Shown here: positions 1-6,238 of the stretch, in pieces
Numbering within the stretch: position 1 is the stretch's first letter
Layout of the letters: the number at the start of each line of letters is the position of its first letter
DNA from: an uncultured Pseudomonadota bacterium
Lineage (GTDB): Bacteria > Myxococcota_A > Polyangia > HGW-17
DNA: 6,396 bases
Assembly (NCBI GenBank): GCA_938004375.1
Contig: CALKWH010000067.1
Span: 1-6,396 of the forward strand
Direction: 5' to 3'
The notes under the pieces: generated by a model
Databases searched by the model: none
Told to the model about the DNA's origin: nothing
What the model saw: the letters and a program-made list of their open reading frames with translations, nothing else
Translations under genes and position numbers: made by a program

Positions 1-46
1 AGATCGTATTCGGTGACTGGAGTTCAGACGTGTGCTCTTCCGATCT
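1..46. other. Illumina P7/i7/Read 2 adapter left in the assembly (artefact)
   Basis: Bases 13-46 match the Illumina multiplexing Read 2 adapter from GTGACTGGAG through GCTCTTCCGATCT. They are preceded by AGAT (1-4), the end of the P7 flow-cell sequence, and an 8-base block (5-12, CGTATTCG) exactly where the i7 index sits. Genomic sequence therefore begins at about base 47. This is recognised from the known adapter sequence. Translated on the plus strand it gives the artefact peptide TGVQTCALPI, a familiar contaminant in metagenome protein sets. It should be trimmed, and nothing biological should be inferred from it. Confidence 0.97.
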
Positions 47-201
47 TCGGCCTTCTTCCCCGGTGGCACCATGCGGATCGGGGGATTCATGGCCATGCCG
101 GCGGCCGGCCCGGGCCCGGACTTCTCCTCGGGCGCGGCGGACTGTCCGCAGGCGGTGAGGGCGAGGACGAGGGCAAGGAGGATAATCAGGTGTCGTGTCA
201 T
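47..201 (-). CDS. Putative lipoprotein, N-terminal part only (truncated by contig end)
   Basis: An ATG at 201 opens a frame that runs off the genomic sequence at base 47, where adapter begins; 51 codons are visible. The N-terminus is a textbook lipoprotein signal peptide: Thr-Arg-His near the start, a Leu/Ile/Val/Ala-rich core at residues 5-15, then the lipobox LTAC with the lipidated Cys at 18. After it comes a Gly/Pro/Ala/Glu-rich flexible stretch (residues 19-50), typical of the tether before a folded domain. The mature domain is missing, so the function cannot be named. The residue after the Cys is Gly, not Asp, so under the E. coli +2 rule it would go to the outer membrane; that rule may not hold in this lineage. 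It lies 54 nt after the beta-barrel gene on the same strand with no terminator visible, so it is probably co-transcribed. No strong Shine-Dalgarno sequence precedes the ATG. The truncation is technical, not a pseudogene. Confidence 0.75.
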
Positions 202-255
202 GTTCGGACCCCGGGTGCTTCCCATGCGTGCGGCGAAACCGGAATTGCGGGCAGG

Positions 256-1116
256 CTATTCCACCGTGACGCCCAGCGTGACGGCGGCGGTGTTGAGCCA
301 GTTGCGGGTGACGCCGTCATCGGCGGCGCTCTCCCGCTCCCCGGAGGTGCCCTCGGCGCCGCCACCGAGGTAGCGGACGTTGAGGAAAAGGGAAACCGCA
401 GGCGTGAGGCGGAAGCCGGCGTAGACCGAGGCGTCGAGGATGGCGCCGGTGAACTTGTAGTCCGCGCCGTTGATGAATTTGTTGCTGGTGTACAGGCCGT
501 CGGCCTCGAGCCCCCAGAAGAACGAGTCGCCGTGGTTGCGGCGCAGGCGGACCTTCAGCGCGGGCACCGGTCCGTTGTCCTCCTTCTCGACGAAGCGCTC
601 GCCGTCCAGGCTCTGGAAGGTGATCGACGCGTTGCGAATCTGCAGCGAGGCGCCCACGCCCAGCTCCCAGGGGGAGTCGCTCAGCAGGTCGTAGACGTAG
701 GAGGCGCGCCAGAACGAGAACCCGTACTTGAAGCGCACGGCCTCGCCCTCGGCGAAGTCTACGCCCGAGACGCGCAGGGGGGCCGGCAGCGTGCTCACGG
801 TGTTGAACTCGAGCGGCTGGTACAGGAAGACCAGGTGATGGCGCTCCCACAGGGCGACGTCGGTGGTCAGCCGCGCGAAGGGGAACAGCAGGCCCTGCCC
901 GCCGTCCTCGACGTAGTCGAAATAGGTGCCGTCGTCGCCGAATTGGACCTTGTGGTACAGCGGCGCCACGAAGCCCAGCTCGGCGGTGAGCCGGACGTGG
1001 GCGATCTTGGCGTCGTGGTCGGGATCCAGGTTGAGCAGATACTCGCCGGCGCGGGCGGGCGCGGCGGCGAAGAGGACGCTGAAGGAAATGGCCAGGGTGA
1101 AAAGAGACTGTTTCAT
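256..1116 (-). CDS. Secreted protein, probable outer-membrane beta-barrel, 286 aa, function unknown
   Basis: The chosen start is the ATG at 1116. It has a good Shine-Dalgarno sequence (GAGGGAG, 6 nt away) and begins directly with a signal peptide: Lys2, hydrophobic residues 5-19, and a likely cleavage after Ala-Arg-Ala at 21-23. An upstream extension of the frame to 1164 would run through the promoter. The mature part shows alternating hydrophobic/polar stretches typical of beta-strands, rich in Tyr, Phe and Trp: about residues 40-53, 93-104, 127-144, 150-169, 185-194, 199-211, 222-239, 240-252 and 273-285. Short polar loops rich in Gly, Asp and Asn separate them, consistent with a small barrel of roughly 8-10 strands. 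The C-terminus ends in Val-Glu, not the terminal Phe common in proteobacterial barrels. I do not recognise a named family. It has its own promoter, so it is probably expressed apart from the PTS genes, with the lipoprotein gene following it. A soluble periplasmic beta-protein is the alternative. Confidence 0.82.
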   Translation of the reverse strand: MKQSLFTLAISFSVLFAAAPARAGEYLLNLDPDHDAKIAHVRLTAELGFVAPLYHKVQFGDDGTYFDYVEDGGQGLLFPFARLTTDVALWERHHLVFLYQPLEFNTVSTLPAPLRVSGVDFAEGEAVRFKYGFSFWRASYVYDLLSDSPWELGVGASLQIRNASITFQSLDGERFVEKEDNGPVPALKVRLRRNHGDSFFWGLEADGLYTSNKFINGADYKFTGAILDASVYAGFRLTPAVSLFLNVRYLGGGAEGTSGERESAADDGVTRNWLNTAAVTLGVTVE

Positions 1117-1122
1117 GGTGCG

Positions 1123-1129
1123 CTCCCTC
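1123..1129 (-). promoter_or_regulatory. Shine-Dalgarno of the beta-barrel gene, decides its start
   Basis: The minus strand reads GAGGGAG, 6 nt before the ATG at 1116. This supports that start over in-frame codons further upstream, which would lie inside the promoter. With the predicted promoter the transcript would begin at about 1129-1128, so this site sits at the very 5' end of a leader of only 12-13 nt. Confidence 0.65.
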
Positions 1130-1135
1130 GACCAA

Positions 1136-1164
1136 CTTATAGTGGAATTGTCTCCACTTGCCAA
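1136..1164 (-). promoter_or_regulatory. Sigma70-type promoter for the beta-barrel gene
   Basis: On the minus strand there is a -35 box TTGGCA (1164-1159, 5 of 6 consensus bases), a spacer of exactly 17 nt (1158-1142) and a -10 box TATAAG (1141-1136, 5 of 6). It lies in the 65-nt gap between the PrsW-like gene and the beta-barrel gene, an AT-richer patch in an otherwise GC-rich region. The expected transcript start is about 1129-1128. Confidence 0.7.
1141..1158. promoter_or_regulatory. Operator-like inverted repeat inside the promoter spacer
   Basis: AGTGGA-ATTGTC-TCCACT is a perfect 6-bp inverted repeat with a 6-nt centre. It fills the spacer between the -35 and -10 boxes and touches the last-listed base of the -10 box (1141). 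A second, slightly offset pair, AACTT (1134-1138) and AAGTT (1163-1167), flanks it and covers the two boxes. A dimeric repressor bound here would block RNA polymerase. The regulator is not identifiable from the window. There is no U-run after the repeat, so a terminator is unlikely. Confidence 0.45.
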
Positions 1165-1181
1165 GTTGGGTTTTCATGGGG

Positions 1182-2315
1182 TCAGGTGCGGTTGCGGTGC
1201 AGGCCTCGCCAGAACAGGCGCACGCCCCAGAACAGGATCAGGAGCATGAGGGCGCCGGCGATGGCCGAGCTCATGAAGAACTCGTCGGTCTTGGGCTTCT
1301 CCGGGTCGGCCAGGTTGAGGCCCAGGCCCAGCAGCACCAGGGAGGAGAAGGAGACGAACAGGATGCCGGTGAACACCATCAGCACGCCCAGGAAGCCGCG
1401 GGAGCGGCGGGTCGGGAGGGCGACCGAGGAGGTGGCGCGGCGTTCGGGGACGCCGCCGTCCGCGGAAGCTCCCGAGGTGGCCCGATAGGGGGCGGCCGGG
1501 AAGCGGATGGGACTCGCGGTGTCGAGGAACTGGCGGACCTGGGGCAAGATGGCCTCGGAGAACACGCCCCGTGGCAGGGCGGCCTCGAGGTCGTCGAGGG
1601 GCACGCCGTGGTAGGCGGCCAGGAGCGGCACGTTCTCGCGCTCGAGGCGGCGCATCTTGCGCACGCCGGCCACGATGGTCCACACCAGGACACCCAGGGC
1701 GGCCGGCAGGAACAGGCCGTTCTCGGTCGCCATGAACGAGAAGATGGTCCAGTCGTAGGCGCCGTGGTAGAGGATGGGCCAGAACAGGGCGGCGAACCAG
1801 AAGCCGGCGTTGCGCAGCCCCGAGGAGAACTTCGCTCGTCCGACGTAGTAGCCCATGATGACGCCGCAGAAGGCGTGCATCGGCACGGCGGTCAGCGCGC
1901 GGGCGATGGCCGTGCTCAGCCCGCGATCCGAGACGTACAGGATGTTCTCCAGGGTGGCGAAACCCAGGGAGGCGATGGCGCAGTAGACGATGCCGTCGAA
2001 GGGCTCGTCGAAGGCGTCGTGGTTGTAGGCGATGAGCAGGACGGCGACCAGCTTGAAGAACTCCTCGGGGACGGCGGCCTCGAGGAACGCCGAGAAGGCC
2101 GCGGCGGCCAGGGGGTCCGTGGGCACGGGGATGAAGGGCTTGACCACGAGGAACACGAACGCGAGCACGGGGATCGCGGACAGCGCGCCCAGCAGCGCCA
2201 CCTTGAGGACCAGCCCCTTGGGCTCCGGGTGTTCGTCGTGGGTATAGATGTAGACGAACAGCAGGACGCTGGGGAGCAGGGTGAGCGTGATCGTGATGAG
2301 GGTCAGGTAGGACAT
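1182..2315 (-). CDS. PrsW-family intramembrane protease with extra C-terminal membrane domain
   Basis: A polytopic membrane protein of 377 aa. The first ~220 residues carry the PrsW-family pattern: Glu-Glu at 84-85 in PEEFFK, DGIVY at 107-111, FATLEN at 119-124, His147 in VPMHAF, and HGAYD at 184-188. Hydrophobic segments lie at about 4-25, 35-58, 70-97, 107-127, 138-158, 170-190 and 200-218. PrsW of Bacillus subtilis makes the first cut in the anti-sigma factor RsiW; by family, this protein probably cleaves a membrane protein substrate, which is not in the window. Residues 220-305 form a hydrophilic Arg/Pro/Ala-rich linker. Two more membrane segments follow (about 309-334 and 349-368), absent from the short PrsW proteins of about 220 aa. 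It starts 7 nt after the ptsI stop with only a weak Shine-Dalgarno (GGAAAAG, rather distant), suggesting translational coupling. The family call is firm; substrate and role are inference. Confidence 0.88.
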   Translation of the reverse strand: MSYLTLITITLTLLPSVLLFVYIYTHDEHPEPKGLVLKVALLGALSAIPVLAFVFLVVKPFIPVPTDPLAAAAFSAFLEAAVPEEFFKLVAVLLIAYNHDAFDEPFDGIVYCAIASLGFATLENILYVSDRGLSTAIARALTAVPMHAFCGVIMGYYVGRAKFSSGLRNAGFWFAALFWPILYHGAYDWTIFSFMATENGLFLPAALGVLVWTIVAGVRKMRRLERENVPLLAAYHGVPLDDLEAALPRGVFSEAILPQVRQFLDTASPIRFPAAPYRATSGASADGGVPERRATSSVALPTRRSRGFLGVLMVFTGILFVSFSSLVLLGLGLNLADPEKPKTDEFFMSSAIAGALMLLILFWGVRLFWRGLHRNRT

Positions 2316-2322
2316 GCGGCGG

Positions 2323-4110
2323 TCACTTTTCCAGGATCTCGGACCAGAAGGTGTCCTGCAGGCGGTGTCCCAGGGACTGGCGCATGAAGGCCTCGATGTC
2401 GTCGGCGCACGGCAGGGTCAGCGCGTGGGCGGTCAGTTCCTCGATCTCGGCGAGGTGCACGGTGCGCAGGAAGTCCTTGGCGTAGGGGATGAAGACCGGC
2501 GGCATGGAGAAGGAGCGCAGCCCCATGCCGAGCAGGATCAGCGCAGGGATGGGCTCGGTGGCCAGGTCGCCGCAGATGGAGATGTCGATGCCGGCCTCCC
2601 CCGCGGCCCGGATCGCGTGGTGGACCATGCGCAGGATGCCGGGGTGCAGTCCCCGGTACAGGTGGGCGACCTTCTCGTTGCCGCGATCCACTGCCAGGGC
2701 ATATTGAATCAGGTCATTGGAGCCGATGGAGAAGAACTGGCAGTCCCGGGCGAGCCGGTCGGCGATCATCATGGCCGCCGGCAGCTCGAGCATGGCGCCG
2801 ATCTTGAAGGTGTCGGGGACCTCGTGGCCCTCGATGCACAACTCGCGGTAGCACTCCAGCAGGAGCTCCCGGGCGGTGAGGAACTCGCTCACGCTGCAGA
2901 CCAGGGGGAACATGATGCGCAGGTCCAGGTGGGGGAAGAGGGCGAACGCCCGCAGGAAGCCGCGCAGCTGGGCCTTGAAGATGTGCGGGTGCGCCAGGGC
3001 CAGCCGGAGGCTGCGCTGGCCGAGCGCGGGGTTGGCCTCCCGGGCGAGCTGGGCGGTGAGCGGGAACTTGTCGCCGCCCAGATCGAACGTGCGCAGGGTG
3101 ACGGGCCCGCCGCCGGGCCAGCGCTCGAGCAGCTCCCGCACGTCCTGGTAGTGGACCTGCTCGTCGGCGATGTCCTTCTCGTGGACCATGAACAGGAACT
3201 CGGTGCGGTACAGGCCGATGCCCTCGGCGCCGTGTCCCTTGGCCTTCAGGATCTCGTCGGCGAAGTCCAGGTTGGCCAGCACGTGCACCGGGGTGCCGTC
3301 GGCGGTCATGCCGGGCAGGTGGGCCTTCTCGAGCAGGGCCTGGTCCTTGGCGATGAGACGATGGCTCTGGGTCCGGTACACCGACACCAGCTTCGCGTCG
3401 GGGTTGACGATGATCTCGCCCTTGTGGCCGTTGAGGACCAGCAGGTCGCCCTCGCCCACGTGCTCGAAGGCCCGGCTGACGCCCACCACCGTGGGGATCT
3501 CGAAGGCCTTCGCGATGATGACCGTGTGGGAGGTCTTGCCGCCGCGCAGGGTGATCAGGCCGGCGACGGCGTTGCGCCCCAGCAGGATGGTGTCGGCCGG
3601 GGAGAGCTCCTGGGCGATGATGATCGCGTCGGGGGGCGGGGCGGTGACCTCGGTGGCGCTCTGCCCCGAGAGGGTGCGCAGGAGCCGGGTGCAGACGAAG
3701 CGCAGGTCGGAGAAGCGCTCGCGGATGTACTCGTTCTCGATGCGCAGGAAGCGCTCCTCCCAGATGCCCAGCGTGCGCAGGACCGCCCACTCGGCGTTGA
3801 TGCGCTCGGAGATGATCAACTTCTCGATGCTGGCCTGCAGCTCGGCGTCGCGCAGCATCATCTGATGCGCCTCGAGGATGTGGCCGGGGTCCTTGGACTC
3901 GCCGGCGAGCTGCTCCTTGATGTCCTCGAGCTGCTGCCAGGAGGCCTCGACGGCCAGCCGCAGACGGTCGAGCTCGTCGGTCCCCTCCTCGGGGGCGATG
4001 TGGCGCTGGTTCCAGGCATACTGGCTCGCGCCCTGGATCAGGTGCGCCCGGCCGATGACGATGCCGGGCACCACGCCCTGTCCGAAGAGGTAGACGTTGC
4101 GTATGGTCAT
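2323..4110 (-). CDS. ptsI: PTS enzyme I (phosphoenolpyruvate-protein phosphotransferase)
   Basis: Cytoplasmic enzyme, 595 aa (E. coli EI is 575), that autophosphorylates from phosphoenolpyruvate and passes the phosphate to HPr. The N-terminal part (about 1-145) holds the family signature VVPGIVIGRA and the helical HPr-binding region. The swivelling phosphohistidine domain carries the active His195 in GGKTSHT. The C-terminal PEP-binding barrel has Arg302 in GLYRTEFLF, Arg340 in TLRTFDLGGDK, Glu442 in GAMLELP, Asn465-Asp466 in GSNDLIQY, Arg476 in DRGN and the catalytic Cys513 in CGDLATEP. All expected catalytic residues are therefore present. There is no N-terminal GAF domain, so it is the sugar-type EI (PtsI), not the nitrogen-type PtsP. 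It starts 4 nt after the ptsH stop with only a poor Shine-Dalgarno (GAGTG across the ptsH end), which fits translational coupling to its phosphate acceptor. Confidence 0.96.
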   Translation of the reverse strand: MTIRNVYLFGQGVVPGIVIGRAHLIQGASQYAWNQRHIAPEEGTDELDRLRLAVEASWQQLEDIKEQLAGESKDPGHILEAHQMMLRDAELQASIEKLIISERINAEWAVLRTLGIWEERFLRIENEYIRERFSDLRFVCTRLLRTLSGQSATEVTAPPPDAIIIAQELSPADTILLGRNAVAGLITLRGGKTSHTVIIAKAFEIPTVVGVSRAFEHVGEGDLLVLNGHKGEIIVNPDAKLVSVYRTQSHRLIAKDQALLEKAHLPGMTADGTPVHVLANLDFADEILKAKGHGAEGIGLYRTEFLFMVHEKDIADEQVHYQDVRELLERWPGGGPVTLRTFDLGGDKFPLTAQLAREANPALGQRSLRLALAHPHIFKAQLRGFLRAFALFPHLDLRIMFPLVCSVSEFLTARELLLECYRELCIEGHEVPDTFKIGAMLELPAAMMIADRLARDCQFFSIGSNDLIQYALAVDRGNEKVAHLYRGLHPGILRMVHHAIRAAGEAGIDISICGDLATEPIPALILLGMGLRSFSMPPVFIPYAKDFLRTVHLAEIEELTAHALTLPCADDIEAFMRQSLGHRLQDTFWSEILEK

Positions 4111-4114
4111 GGGG

Positions 4115-4381
4115 TCACTCGTGGAAGCCCGAGCGCACCAGCCCGGCGAGGGCCTCGGCAGCCGCCTTCGCGTCGTCGCCGGTGGCGGTGATCGTCAGCC
4201 GGCAGCCCCGGTAGGCCAGGAGGCCCAGGAGTCCCATGATGCTCTTGCCGTTGGCGGAGAGGCCGTCGTAGCTCACCTCGATCTCGGAGGCGAACTTCAC
4301 CGCGGTCTCCACGAAGAGCTTGGCCGGGCGGGTGTGCATGCCCTGTTCGTTGACCAGTTCCACTTCGATCTCTTCTCGCAT
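4115..4381 (-). CDS. ptsH: HPr, PTS phosphocarrier protein
   Basis: An 88-aa cytoplasmic protein, the usual HPr length. His16 in GMHTRPA is the residue phosphorylated by enzyme I, with the conserved Arg18 beside it. Ser47 in GKSIMGLLGL is the regulatory serine phosphorylated by HPr kinase (Ser46 in Bacillus numbering). Both sites are intact, which matches the presence of both ptsI and hprK in the cluster. The start has a strong Shine-Dalgarno (AAGGAAGG, 4392-4385). It lies 30 nt after the rapZ stop and 4 nt before ptsI. The rapZ-ptsH gap holds no EIIA gene, unlike many proteobacterial clusters of this type. A candidate promoter inside rapZ (4605-4576) could give it separate expression. Confidence 0.96.
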   Translation of the reverse strand: MREEIEVELVNEQGMHTRPAKLFVETAVKFASEIEVSYDGLSANGKSIMGLLGLLAYRGCRLTITATGDDAKAAAEALAGLVRSGFHE

Positions 4382-4411
4382 GATCCTTCCTTGCCCGCCG
4401 GGGGCGTCGTC

Positions 4412-5263
4412 TCAGGTGACCAGGGAATCCCGGTGGCCGATCCTGGGCTCGTAGCCCGCGTCCTGGAGCCGTCTTCCGAGGGCCTCGACCACGTACACGC
4501 TGCGGTGGCGGCCGCCCGTGCAGCCCACGGCCAGGGTGAAGTACGCCTTCCCCTCGCTCCGGTAACGGGGAAGCAAATATAGAACCAGGTCCGCCAGTTT
4601 GTCCACGAAATCCCCCACCTCGGTGCGGTTTTCCAAAAAAGCCCGCACGGGCGGGTCGGTGCCCAGCAGGTCCGAGAGCCCCGGCTCGAAATAGGGGTTG
4701 GGCAGGAACCGGGCGTCCACGACCATGTCGGCGTTCAGGGGCAGGCCCTTGGCGAAGCCGAAGGACGTCAGGTGCACGCGCAGGGGCGGCGGCGCGTAAT
4801 CGGAGAAGAACGAGAACACCCGGGCCCGCAGCTCGTGGGGGGACAGATCGCTGGTGTCCACGAGCCAGGTGACCTCCTTGCGCAGTTCGTCCAGCAGCGC
4901 CCGTTCGTCGGCGATGGTGGGGGGCAGTTGGTCGCCGTCGCCCAGCGGGTGCGGCCGGCGGCTGGCCTGGTAGCGCGTGACGATGGCCGCGTCCGAGGCC
5001 TCGAGGAAGAGGATCTCGACCGTGTGCTCCATTCGCAGCAGTTGGGCCTTCACGCTCTGCCAGTGGGACAGGAAGTCGGCGTTGCGGATGTCGATGGCGA
5101 TGGCGGCCTCGGGGTAGTCGGGGTGGCTCATCAGCAGCGACGCGAAGCCGGCCATGAGCGGCACGGGCAGGTTGTCCACGGCGAAGAACCCCAGATCCTC
5201 GAGGGCGTGCAGGGCCACCGTCTTTCCTGCACCGGAGAGACCTGTGACGATGACCAGACGCAT
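4412..5263 (-). CDS. rapZ: RapZ/YvcJ-family nucleotide-binding regulator
   Basis: 283 aa, full length for the family. The N-terminal P-loop domain has Walker A GLSGAGKT (residues 8-15) followed by the family pattern LEDLGFFAVDNLP (21-33). RRPHPL lies at 102-107, SFGFAKGLP at 167-175 and DARFLPNPYFEP at 183-194. The C-terminal domain has the hallmark GCTGGRHRSVY (247-257). In E. coli, RapZ adapts RNase E to the small RNA GlmZ and so controls glucosamine-6-phosphate synthase; in Bacillus, YvcJ is a nucleotide hydrolase. The RNA target in this organism is unknown and may differ. The start has a good Shine-Dalgarno, GAGGT (5273-5269), 5 nt before the ATG, within the 15-nt gap after hprK. The gene contains two unusually AT-rich codon runs, at residues 208-212 and 226-230, that coincide with a terminator-like hairpin and a promoter-like sequence. 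Confidence 0.95.
   Translation of the reverse strand: MRLVIVTGLSGAGKTVALHALEDLGFFAVDNLPVPLMAGFASLLMSHPDYPEAAIAIDIRNADFLSHWQSVKAQLLRMEHTVEILFLEASDAAIVTRYQASRRPHPLGDGDQLPPTIADERALLDELRKEVTWLVDTSDLSPHELRARVFSFFSDYAPPPLRVHLTSFGFAKGLPLNADMVVDARFLPNPYFEPGLSDLLGTDPPVRAFLENRTEVGDFVDKLADLVLYLLPRYRSEGKAYFTLAVGCTGGRHRSVYVVEALGRRLQDAGYEPRIGHRDSLVT
4576..4605 (-). promoter_or_regulatory. Candidate promoter inside rapZ, upstream of ptsH
   Basis: The minus strand has TGGACA (4605-4600, 5 of 6 match to TTGACA), an 18-nt spacer, and TATATT (4581-4576, 5 of 6 match to TATAAT). It falls in the codons for rapZ residues 219-229, where Val-Leu-Tyr-Leu-Leu uses GTT CTA TAT TTG CTT, AT-rich codons rare in this GC-rich gene. 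A transcript from about 4569 would carry roughly 190 nt of the rapZ end and then ptsH, ptsI and the PrsW-like gene. The 18-nt spacer is one longer than optimal. It could be chance, but such matches are uncommon at this base composition. Confidence 0.4.
4635..4655 (-). terminator. Terminator-like hairpin plus T6 inside rapZ
   Basis: On the minus strand CCCGC-CCGT-GCGGG (4655-4642) forms a 5-bp all-GC stem with a 4-nt loop. One C follows, then six T residues (4640-4635). It lies inside the rapZ codons for residues 204-210; the T-run encodes Phe-Leu as TTT TTG, unusual codons here. The stem is short for an intrinsic terminator, and ribosomes translating rapZ would disrupt it, so at most it would act as a partial or translation-dependent attenuator. 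It is 30 nt upstream of the candidate internal promoter. Confidence 0.3.
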
Positions 5264-5278
5264 GGCGGACCTCGTACT

Positions 5279-6238
5279 CTATTCTATGCCCTTCGCGGGC
5301 TGGACGGCGCGGCTGGCCAGGACCACGTCGAGCTGGTCGTGGAAGAGCCGGGCGCTGTGGATGCCCCGCTCCTTGAGCAGCCGGTCGCGGGCGGCGACGT
5401 CGATGATGGTGGCCACGGAGCGGCCCGGCCGCACCGGGATGGTCAGAAGCGGCAGGCGCACGTCGAGGATGCTGCGGTGCAGCTCCTCGATGCCCAGGCG
5501 GTCGTACTCCTTCTGGGGCTGCCACTCCTCGAGCTCCACGATGAGCTCGATCTTCTTGCTGTCGCGCACGGCCGTGGGGCCGAAGAGCGCGGGGATGCTG
5601 ATGATGCCCAGCCCGCGGATCTCCATGTGGTGGCTGACCAGGGGGCGGCCCTGTCCCATGAGGTTTCCGCCGTGCTGCTTCTGGATCTCGACCAGGTCGT
5701 CGGCGATGAGCCGGTGGCCGCGGGAGATCAGTTCCAGGGCCACCTCGCTCTTGCCGATGCCCGACGGACCCACGATGAGGATCCCCACGCCCATGACGTC
5801 CACCAGGACGCCGTGCATGGTCGTGCTCTCGCGCGTGTGCTCGTCGATCCAGCTCTCGAGGCTGTCGAGCAGCCGGCTGGTGAGCAGCGGCGTCGAGAAC
5901 AGTGGGATCTTCTGCTCCAGGCAGGTGGTGACGAGCAGGCGCGGCACCGGGAGGTTCTTGGTCACGATGATGCAGGCCGGCTGGAACTCGATGAGCTGGC
6001 GCACGGGCTCGGAGCGCTGACGGCCCTTGAGCTGCTCGAAGTAGGCGATCTCCTTCTGGCCGAGCACGATGATGCTGTCGGGCTGGGCGTCGCGCTCGAC
6101 GCCGGCCAGCAGCAGGCCGGCCTTCATGATGTGGGCCTCGGAGATGTCCTTCCACAGGTTGGTCGCCCCGGCCAGGCATTTCAGTTGCAGCACGGTCTTG
6201 GCGTCTTCGAGCAGGTTGCGGACGGTGAGGCGGCTCAT
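5279..6238 (-). CDS. hprK: HPr kinase/phosphorylase
   Basis: 319 aa from the ATG at 6238. The enzyme phosphorylates HPr on the regulatory serine and can remove that phosphate, linking metabolic state to PTS activity. The N-terminal HprK_N domain spans about residues 1-130. The C-terminal kinase domain has His142 in MHG, Walker A GPSGIGKS (157-164) followed by Glu165, Asp180-Asp181 in LIADDLVEI, the HprK signature MEIRGLGIISI (205-215), and a later conserved PVRPGR loop (268-273). It is full length. A GTG five codons upstream (6253) is in frame, but the ATG fits the usual family N-terminus better and has GGA (6249-6247) 8 nt ahead. It is the first gene of the cluster in this window; the TAG stop is 15 nt before rapZ. 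Its probable substrate, HPr with Ser47, is encoded two genes downstream. Confidence 0.95.
   Translation of the reverse strand: MSRLTVRNLLEDAKTVLQLKCLAGATNLWKDISEAHIMKAGLLLAGVERDAQPDSIIVLGQKEIAYFEQLKGRQRSEPVRQLIEFQPACIIVTKNLPVPRLLVTTCLEQKIPLFSTPLLTSRLLDSLESWIDEHTRESTTMHGVLVDVMGVGILIVGPSGIGKSEVALELISRGHRLIADDLVEIQKQHGGNLMGQGRPLVSHHMEIRGLGIISIPALFGPTAVRDSKKIELIVELEEWQPQKEYDRLGIEELHRSILDVRLPLLTIPVRPGRSVATIIDVAARDRLLKERGIHSARLFHDQLDVVLASRAVQPAKGIE

Noticed and set aside
1117..1164. N-terminal extension of the beta-barrel protein to 1164
   Set aside because: The extra 16 residues would be encoded by the promoter itself and would bury the signal peptide; the ATG at 1116 has its own Shine-Dalgarno.
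13..1488. Long plus-strand open frame of 491 codons
   Set aside because: It starts inside sequencing adapter and runs antisense to the lipoprotein, beta-barrel and PrsW-like genes. Its composition is the low-complexity Gly/Arg/Glu/Val pattern of a GC-rich antisense frame.
1158..2387. Plus-strand open frame of 409 codons opposite the PrsW-like gene
   Set aside because: Antisense shadow with Gly/Glu/Asp/His-rich low-complexity sequence; the minus-strand protein has clear membrane segments and PrsW motifs.
2314..4191. Plus-strand open frame of 625 codons opposite ptsI
   Set aside because: It is antisense to an enzyme I with all catalytic motifs. The translation is Gly/Val/Glu/Asp/Gln-rich with no domain, as expected from high GC at third positions.
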